NCBI GenBank assembly: GCA_938046495.1
Contig: CALIXG010000012.1
Coordinates: forward strand, 1-11,505
DNA length: 11,505 nucleotides
Reading direction: 5' to 3'
Origin: an uncultured Candidatus Saccharibacteria bacterium
GTDB taxonomy: Bacteria > Patescibacteriota > Saccharimonadia > Saccharimonadales > Saccharimonadaceae
Below, piece by piece: positions 6,741 to 11,505 of the stretch. The notes under the pieces are model-generated. The model did not search any database and had not been told where the DNA came from. It saw nothing but the letters and a program-made list of their open reading frames with translations. Positions within the stretch are counted from its first letter, which is position 1, and every line of letters starts with the position of its first letter. A program made the position numbers and the translations under genes.

Positions 6741-7640
6741 ATGAACCCAGAAAATTCAAATCTTTATCCATCAGAGGAAAAACCAGTAGAGAATCTCACT
6801 TCAGCAGGAAATACTACTTCAGTGGAAAATTCTGCGTCGGCCAACATCATGGAGGGTGCCACGTCTGTTACTCCTGCGGAGGATACCACATCTGTCGCTC
6901 ATGTGGCAGACGAATATATCCCTTCAGTGCAGGAGCTTGCTATGACCTCCGATATGGCAGACGAAAAAATCAAAGTCAAATTAGATCAAAAAGTCATTGC
7001 TATTATCGTTTCCATTGCGGTGTTGATCGTTGCGGCGGCTGGCGTCGGCATTTGGGCGATTGCGAAATCGAAAGCTAATAATCATGATAGTGCTTCCGGA
7101 TCCAACTCTACGCAGCAGTCAAAAGACGGCTCCTCCACGGTGAAGAAGACTGAAGCTTCCGCTGATGACGGATTAATCGATCCAGATAAGAATGAAGCCT
7201 ATATCAAGAAAAAGACTGAATATACGGCAAATCCTGAGGAATATGTTAATAATTTCAATCTTGATATCGCTTCTCGGGAAGATTTTGATAATTTCACCTA
7301 CCTACTTTTCTCCGATACGAATAATATCGAAGGAGAAAATTTTAAGGACAATGTCTTGCAGGATCCAGATGAAGCAGTGAAGCGTCTTGATGCTTTGGAA
7401 GAAAAACTTGGTAGCGGTAATAAGTCTCTGGAAAAACTCTTTACTCTCTATCGCGCCCATCTTTATCTCATAGCTAATAATCCAGATGTCGCTAAGATTT
7501 ATCTTGATCAGGTGGATGAAAATTCTCTGACCAAAAACCTAAAGAAGTTATACTACGAATTGACCGCCAAATATTATGGCCTCGCCGAAGATTACGATAA
7601 GTCTCAGGAGTATTATGACAAATATAATTCCGCCGAATAA
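6741..7640 (+). CDS. Membrane-anchored protein with helical TPR-like C-terminus, unknown function
   Basis: I cannot assign a family. From the chosen ATG at 6741 the protein has 299 residues. The N-terminal 80 or so are acidic and rich in Thr, Ser and Ala, with loose repeats of a T-S-V motif. One strong hydrophobic segment spans about 85-108. A Ser/Gly/Lys-rich linker follows. The last 150 residues are predicted helical, and the repeated pattern of aromatic and small residues (LYRAHLYLIANNPDVAKIYL, then YELTAKYYGLAEDYDKSQEY) looks like two TPR helix pairs. The start is 1 base after the methyltransferase stop, without a ribosome site, so coupling is likely. An upstream in-frame ATG at 6702 would overlap the preceding gene by 38 bases and is less likely. 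It is the last gene of the rpsF operon and is followed by a terminator. Confidence 0.8.
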   Translation: MNPENSNLYPSEEKPVENLTSAGNTTSVENSASANIMEGATSVTPAEDTTSVAHVADEYIPSVQELAMTSDMADEKIKVKLDQKVIAIIVSIAVLIVAAAGVGIWAIAKSKANNHDSASGSNSTQQSKDGSSTVKKTEASADDGLIDPDKNEAYIKKKTEYTANPEEYVNNFNLDIASREDFDNFTYLLFSDTNNIEGENFKDNVLQDPDEAVKRLDALEEKLGSGNKSLEKLFTLYRAHLYLIANNPDVAKIYLDQVDENSLTKNLKKLYYELTAKYYGLAEDYDKSQEYYDKYNSAE

Positions 7641-7660
7641 AATCGGTCTAAGTTAGCAGT

Positions 7661-7692
7661 TAAAAATACCCAGATCATGCTGGGTATTTTTT
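7661..7692 (+). terminator. Terminator of the rpsF-to-7640 operon (copy 1)
   Basis: A 12-bp perfect stem pairs 7662-7673 with 7680-7691 (AAAAATACCCAG/CTGGGTATTTTT) around a 6-nt loop and ends in T. It lies 21 bases after the last operon stop codon. The arms give A and T runs on both sides, so it could also work on the other strand. Confidence 0.88.
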
Positions 7693-7748
7693 ATGAAAGC
7701 CTATAATTCTTAGACCTAAAGTCGGAAAAAGCCTAGCTTGCGCTAGTT

Positions 7749-7779
7749 AAAAATACCCAGATTGCTCTGGGTATTTTTC
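7749..7779. terminator. Terminator of RNase J gene (copy 2)
   Basis: The same 12-bp arms as copy 1 pair 7749-7760 with 7767-7778 around a 6-nt loop. It abuts the RNase J stop codon (7780-7782) and gives a T-run on the - strand. It is symmetrical enough to stop + strand read-through as well. Confidence 0.88.
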
Positions 7780-10035
7780 TTAGACCTTATTAATCACTGG
7801 AATCACGATTGGCGTATGTCCAGTGGCATCGAAGAGGATGCGGGTAATATCTTCCTTCACTTCTTCCTTCAAGACCTTCACCTCTGGTTCGGTAGAGATC
7901 GACTTGTCGGTTTTTACGCGCAGATAGTGACGAATCTTGCCGATTAACTCCTCAGAATTATCGAGGTAAATAAAGGCACGCGACACGATATCTGGCGTCT
8001 TAATCAGGCGACCAGTTTTCTTACTGATGGTCAGAACGATCATGAAAATACCTTCACGCGAGATGTGAATACGATCCTTCACCACCGCTTCGTGCACCGG
8101 CTTATCGGCATCATCATAAAGCTTGTTGCCGACCGAAATACGACCGTTCTTGCGGATTGTCTTGTTTGGTAGAAGTTCCACAATATCACCATCATCGGCC
8201 ACCAAGATACGATCGTGTGAAATTCCCACGACGTTTTCTGCCATCTCTGCATTATGTTCCATCATGAAGAATTCACCGTGGTATGGTAAATAGTTCAAAG
8301 GCTGTAAACGTGTCACGAAGTCGACGTGATCTTCGTAATAGGCGTGACCCGAAAGGTGAAGTGGGCCAATATTGGTGAGGTGGGTTTTACCGTTTTGAAT
8401 CACCTGTGCACCTTCACGAAGGAGGCCGTCCACGGTATTCACCACGTGTGGCTCGTTACCAGGAATTGGATTAGAAGAGAAAACGATGGTGTCACTGGCT
8501 TTAATCTTGATGAATTTATGGGCGCCGGTCACCATACGGTTGAGCACGGCATTCAATTCACCTTGCGAACCAGTACAGACAATCGTCACCTTGTCATCTG
8601 GCAGCTTAATAATGTCTTCCATCTTCATCACAGTATCTTTTGGTACCTTGATACATTTGGCACGCAGCGCCACTTCGATATTGTTGATCATTGAAAAACC
8701 AGCAAAAGCTACCTTGCGACCACGTCGATAAGCTTGCTCCAAAATCATGCCGATACGGTTAATTTGAGAAGAGAAACAGGAAATAATCACGCGGCCATTG
8801 GCGTAGTGATCCATCACCTTACCGATATTATCACCGACGTCATATTCCGAATGTGGATGGTGACCCGGGGAATCAATATTCGTCGATTCGTTCAACATTA
8901 AAGAAATGCCTTCGTGTTTCACGATTTCGTCGAGACGTTCAAGGTCGGATTGGCGGTCGATTGGGTTAGCCTCTGCACGCCAGTCACCAGAGAGGTAGAT
9001 CACGCCGTTCGGGGTACGAATCACCAGACCACAGTTGCCTGGAATCGAGTGTAGCATGTGAACAAATTCCACGCTGAGATGCTCGGAAACTTGAATTTTT
9101 TCGTGCTTGAATGGATCCACTACGTTGTAATTTAATTCAGGTAAGTCGTCAACTTCGCTCATTTGGCGCTTAATCATACCGATGGTGAAATCGGTGGCAT
9201 AAATTGGCGTAAGCGGACCAAATTTTGGCAAAAGATGCTTACAGGCGCCAATGTGATCAAGGTGAGCGTGAGTGAAGAGAATGGCTTTCACCTTGCTGAG
9301 ATTGTCCTCGAGATATTTAATATCCGGAATCATGTAGTTCACGCCTGGATAATCTTCCGAAGCGAACAGTACACCCATGTCGATCACGATCATCTCATTT
9401 TTATATTCGATCACGGTCATATTTTTACCGATGCCGAATTCACCGACGCCACCGATTGGAATCACGCGCACCGCTTCTGGATCTGGACGAGCTGCCTTAA
9501 GTTGGGCGTTCGTCACTTGGGCGCCGTTGTAGCCATTGAAGCGAGATTTATTTACTGGCACGCCGATGATGTGCTGGGTCGCCTGCGCGTTCACGTCTTG
9601 AGAAAGCATGCGCTGATGATGTACCATTTCGCCACGACGAGTCGAAACCGAAAGATTCACCTTGCGAGAATCGTTGTCGTTCGCTGCGGTGTTATTTTCG
9701 GCGGCGTTGCCTTGATTGCTGCGCTTTTTGTTATTTTTATTCTGGCGATTATTGCGAGATTTTTGGTTGTCGGAATTGTTTGAATTGTTTGCGCCGTTTG
9801 CGCGGTCCGATTTTTTGCCACGAAAATCTTTGCCACCAGGTTTGAAATTGCTATTAAAATTACGTTTTTGCGCCTGTTCGAAGATGACCGCGGCACCAGT
9901 TTCTACTGGCTTCTCCTCGGTATTCTCGAAGTGACTGCGGTTCTGATTTTCCTCAAAACGGCGTTTGATTTCTGGCAAACGCTCGGCTTGCATCCGCATC
10001 AACTTCGCACGACGCTCTTGTTCTTGTTTATTCAT
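7780..10035 (-). CDS. rnj: Ribonuclease J with long N-terminal extension
   Basis: RNase J is a zinc-dependent endo- and 5'-to-3' exoribonuclease of mRNA decay and rRNA processing. The catalytic region starts near residue 187 (EAVRVIPIGGVGEFGIGKN). It includes the metal-binding HAHLDH (256-261), the SGDW aspartate motif, the beta-CASP core (TGSQGELNAVLNRM, FSSNPIPGNE) and LHLSGHAYYEDH, followed by LPYHGEFFMM where most members have PVHGE. The usual C-terminal domain (from about 640) is complete. RNase J proteins are normally about 550-560 residues; this one has 751, the excess being an N-terminal arm of about 185. That arm has a charged helical start (1-40), then a low-complexity Asn/Arg/Lys stretch (about 57-122) suited to RNA or protein binding. 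AAGGA at 10040-10044 supports the start. It is transcribed alone from the promoter at 10125-10153. Confidence 0.96.
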   Translation of the reverse strand: MNKQEQERRAKLMRMQAERLPEIKRRFEENQNRSHFENTEEKPVETGAAVIFEQAQKRNFNSNFKPGGKDFRGKKSDRANGANNSNNSDNQKSRNNRQNKNNKKRSNQGNAAENNTAANDNDSRKVNLSVSTRRGEMVHHQRMLSQDVNAQATQHIIGVPVNKSRFNGYNGAQVTNAQLKAARPDPEAVRVIPIGGVGEFGIGKNMTVIEYKNEMIVIDMGVLFASEDYPGVNYMIPDIKYLEDNLSKVKAILFTHAHLDHIGACKHLLPKFGPLTPIYATDFTIGMIKRQMSEVDDLPELNYNVVDPFKHEKIQVSEHLSVEFVHMLHSIPGNCGLVIRTPNGVIYLSGDWRAEANPIDRQSDLERLDEIVKHEGISLMLNESTNIDSPGHHPHSEYDVGDNIGKVMDHYANGRVIISCFSSQINRIGMILEQAYRRGRKVAFAGFSMINNIEVALRAKCIKVPKDTVMKMEDIIKLPDDKVTIVCTGSQGELNAVLNRMVTGAHKFIKIKASDTIVFSSNPIPGNEPHVVNTVDGLLREGAQVIQNGKTHLTNIGPLHLSGHAYYEDHVDFVTRLQPLNYLPYHGEFFMMEHNAEMAENVVGISHDRILVADDGDIVELLPNKTIRKNGRISVGNKLYDDADKPVHEAVVKDRIHISREGIFMIVLTISKKTGRLIKTPDIVSRAFIYLDNSEELIGKIRHYLRVKTDKSISTEPEVKVLKEEVKEDITRILFDATGHTPIVIPVINKV

Positions 10036-10100
10036 TTAATCCTTAAGTAGATAAGTTAATATTAAAATATTTTTGCACAAAAACCTCAGTGAGATTCGGG

Positions 10101-10131
10101 TTACAAGAAATATTAATTACATTAATTGTAA
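10101..10131. promoter_or_regulatory. Interrupted inverted repeat over the RNase J -10 and start site
   Basis: TTACAA (10101-10106) and TTGTAA (10126-10131) are complementary, and between them ATTAAT occurs twice around TAC (10112-10126). The element overlaps the -10 box and the predicted start. It could be an operator or simply AT-rich sequence; no regulator is evident. Confidence 0.25.
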
Positions 10132-10153
10132 CAAATCCTAGAAAAATTTTCAA
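10125..10153 (-). promoter_or_regulatory. Promoter of the RNase J gene
   Basis: On the - strand TTGAAA (10148-10153) and TACAAT (10125-10130) are separated by exactly 17 bases, and the -10 is preceded by TGT, an extended -10. The predicted start is near 10118, giving a leader of about 83 bases. Confidence 0.75.
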
Positions 10154-10200
10154 GATATACTACAGGTTTATCTCTTCGATATTATAATTATTGGAAAATA

Positions 10201-10230
10201 AAAAGCCCCGACTGGTTGCCGAGGACTTTT
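10201..10230 (-). terminator. Likely terminator of the gene at 10251-11249
   Basis: AAAAG (10201-10205) pairs with CTTTT (10226-10230), and CC/GG and CG/CG pairs continue the stem with a mismatch and a bulge. On the - strand the hairpin is followed by a T-rich tract (complement of 10193-10204). A second small hairpin (10232-10246, CTTCTA/TAGAAG) lies between it and the stop codon. The stem is imperfect, so confidence is moderate. Confidence 0.55.
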
Positions 10231-10250
10231 ACTTCTAAAATAGAAGAATT

Positions 10251-11249
10251 TTAAGAAAGGATTCTTATACTGAAATCAGCGTAGCCTGCCTTACGAACTT
10301 TTTCTTCAATTTCCCGAATGGCACAAGGGCCAAGATTTCTGACCTTTGGCCAGTCCTCTTTTGGTCTCTTGATAATATCATTAATCGTACATATACCTTC
10401 TCCCATTAAGCAGCTATAAATACGGTAATTAAGGTTAAGTTCTGATATGCTGGTACAGTCTAGCATGTCACCGCTAAGGTATTTTGCCGCCATTTCAGCA
10501 CAATCAAAAGGCATTTTAGAGATCTTACTTAGCTTCTCTATTAATTCAGTATTCCTCTTGAATATAGGGTCTTTTCTAATCTCCTCAAGCTCCTTGATTA
10601 TAGAAACAACTTCCATCCTTTCTTTATCCGAAGGCGAAGAAAGAGTTGGTAGTTTTCCTAAAATCTTTTTTTCAATGTCATAAACATAACGATAAGAAAC
10701 ATTAAAATGCTCGCAAGTTTCTCTAAATTCATGAGGATTACCGCCGTCGAATCCCACCATATACGCGAGAATCTCATATTCTTTCCAGTTCAGATGAGTC
10801 TTTAAAGACTGCCTAACTGCATCAATCTGCTCATCCGTAGGATTCTTGAAGCTTTCATACTTTTTATTTCCCATGTGATAATCAACACGGTAAGTAATCT
10901 TGCTATCAATCGTCCTTTCAATGGTTTCGCAAAAGTCATTAATATTATCTGGCATCATTACTGCATCGATCTCATTACGGTAAACTATCCGATAAAGTCG
11001 ACCAAGGCAAAATGACTCAGAGTTAATATCATGACGGATATAGCCAGCATTCTCTAAGACACTAATTAGCTCTCGAGTTGACTTCCTAATCTTTTTAACA
11101 CTATCTGGTTTGCAGGATTGAAGATATGCTACAAGTCTGCCATGCCAAATAATTTCATCTAGAGATTTGAAATTACTCATAAGATATTCCATTGTCCTTT
11201 TTGTTACTAATCCTTCAAGAGATTCCAATGTTATTACTTTTTTAGTCAT
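10251..11249 (-). CDS. Sigma-70 region 4-like / RNA polymerase alpha-CTD-like protein, putative transcription regulator
   Basis: This 332-residue protein combines domains normally found on separate RNA polymerase subunits. Residues 153-200 match sigma-70 region 4: LNWKEYEILAYMVGFDGG, then a helix-turn-helix ending NVSYRYVYDIEKKILGKL. Residues 268-324 match the alpha C-terminal domain: ISELNLNYRIYSCLMGEG, TINDII, then VRNLGPCAIREIEEKVRKAGY. Against E. coli alpha, Arg265, Cys269, Gly296 and Glu302 are kept (R276, C280, G307, E313), while Asn268, Lys298 and Ser299 are changed. In the sigma recognition helix the usual Arg-Glu and Arg that read -35 DNA are Tyr-Arg and Tyr. No sigma region 2 is seen, so it is probably not a full sigma factor. 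Residues 11-71 also resemble an alpha-CTD. AAGGGGG (11258-11264), 8 bases upstream, fixes the start; in-frame ATGs at 11303 and 11333 lack such a site. Arg codons are often AGA/AGG and Ile often ATA, unlike neighbours. Function is inferred. Confidence 0.8.
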   Translation of the reverse strand: MTKKVITLESLEGLVTKRTMEYLMSNFKSLDEIIWHGRLVAYLQSCKPDSVKKIRKSTRELISVLENAGYIRHDINSESFCLGRLYRIVYRNEIDAVMMPDNINDFCETIERTIDSKITYRVDYHMGNKKYESFKNPTDEQIDAVRQSLKTHLNWKEYEILAYMVGFDGGNPHEFRETCEHFNVSYRYVYDIEKKILGKLPTLSSPSDKERMEVVSIIKELEEIRKDPIFKRNTELIEKLSKISKMPFDCAEMAAKYLSGDMLDCTSISELNLNYRIYSCLMGEGICTINDIIKRPKEDWPKVRNLGPCAIREIEEKVRKAGYADFSIRILS

Positions 11250-11423
11250 ACTATTTACCCCCTTAGTAATTTTTCTTAACTTAGTTTCAAATGCTTCATT
11301 CATAAAAATATATTTATGTAAAATTCTAGGCATTGACCTAAAATAAAAAGAAAATAACAGTCGATAGTCAGTTCTAAAAATTCCTTTCCTAAATTTTCAA
11401 GGTACTCACTTCTAGGTGCTCCG

Positions 11424-11452
11424 TTTGAGATACGTATGGTAACGCTCTCAAA
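11424..11452 (-). promoter_or_regulatory. Hairpin at the 5' end of the long leader of the sigma4/alpha-CTD gene
   Basis: On the - strand TTTGAGA (11446-11452) pairs with TCTCAAA (11424-11430). Inside the 15-nt loop, CGT and ACG can add three pairs. It begins at the predicted transcript start (11453). Just downstream GAGCACC (11415-11421) and GAGTACC (11401-11407) form a direct repeat with a 14-base period. The leader from 11453 to 11250 is about 204 bases and I recognise no known riboswitch in it. Confidence 0.45.
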
Positions 11453-11459
11453 TCATTTA

Positions 11460-11488
11460 ATTATAGCATAATTATAATAAAGAGTCAA
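11460..11488 (-). promoter_or_regulatory. Near-consensus promoter of the sigma4/alpha-CTD gene
   Basis: On the - strand TTGACT (11483-11488) and TATAAT (11460-11465) are 17 bases apart, and the -10 is preceded by TGC. One base in the -35 departs from the sigma-70 consensus. The predicted start is 11453. The 17 bases up to and including the -10 are identical to those at the ftsK promoter. Confidence 0.85.
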
Positions 11489-11505
11489 TAAGCATATAAT
11501 AATAG

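Larger units (their letters stand above)
7659..7788. repeat. Tandem duplication of terminator and RNase J gene tail
   Basis: GTTAAAAATACCCAGAT occurs at 7659-7675 and 7746-7762, 87 bases apart, and each is followed by CTGGGTATTTTT. CTTAGACCT, which in the right copy covers the end of the RNase J coding sequence, recurs at 7708-7716. The left unit therefore looks like an older copy of the RNase J 3' end with about 15 extra bases inside. Confidence 0.65.

Noticed and set aside
8326..8694. A 122-codon open frame on the + strand opposite the RNase J beta-CASP region
   Set aside because: It is a shadow of the conserved coding frame on the - strand, with no independent signals.
9163..9783. A 206-codon open frame on the + strand opposite RNase J
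   Set aside because: It is antisense to well-conserved RNase J sequence, has no ribosome site or recognisable domain, and its odd composition (many His, Ile, Phe) is what the reverse complement of that gene would give.
11250..11333. N-terminal extension of the sigma4/alpha-CTD protein to the ATG at 11333 or 11303
   Set aside because: Neither ATG has a ribosome site, whereas AAGGGGG lies 8 bases before the ATG at 11249. The extension would translate through that site.

Overview
The window looks like a chromosomal segment of a small-genome, moderately AT-rich bacterium, most likely Candidatus Saccharibacteria (TM7) or another Patescibacteria lineage. This is inferred from gene content: RNase J plus PNPase as the visible RNA-decay enzymes, short ribosomal proteins, an EF-P with an arginine tip, and small membrane-anchored proteins without clear homologues. 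All genes read normally with the standard code. I see no tRNA, rRNA, CRISPR array, transposase or phage gene. The lineage could not be checked against a database.

Layout, left to right. Positions 1-1016 (+) hold the C-terminal part of polynucleotide phosphorylase, cut by the window edge. Its own terminator follows, then a perfect 34-bp palindrome that serves as a shared terminator with a convergent gene (1140-1907, -) for a membrane-anchored protein of unknown function. Next comes the DNA translocase FtsK (2054-4300, -). FtsK diverges from a six-gene + strand operon: rpsF, ssb, rpsR, efp, a TlyA-like rRNA methyltransferase lacking its S4 domain, and a membrane-anchored protein with a helical, TPR-like C-terminus (4498-7640). 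Two near-identical terminators (7661-7779) separate that operon from a convergent RNase J with a long basic, Asn-rich N-terminal extension (7780-10035, -). The last gene (10251-11249, -) encodes a protein with a sigma-70 region 4-like helix-turn-helix and a C-terminal domain like that of the RNA polymerase alpha subunit, driven by a near-consensus promoter at the window edge.

How the genes fit together. Most of the window is core information processing: translation (S6, S18, EF-P, rRNA methylation), single-stranded DNA protection (SSB), chromosome segregation (FtsK) and RNA turnover (PNPase, RNase J). Three promoters share the extended -10 ATGCTATAAT. The ftsK promoter lies so close to the gene that the transcript would begin exactly at the second ATG, which suggests a leaderless mRNA.

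The most unusual item is the sigma4/alpha-CTD protein. It joins two domains that normally sit on different RNA polymerase subunits, its DNA-reading residues are changed, and its codon use differs from that of its neighbours. It may be a transcription regulator that is undescribed in this lineage. The rest of the window is mainly conserved housekeeping content with some lineage-specific details.
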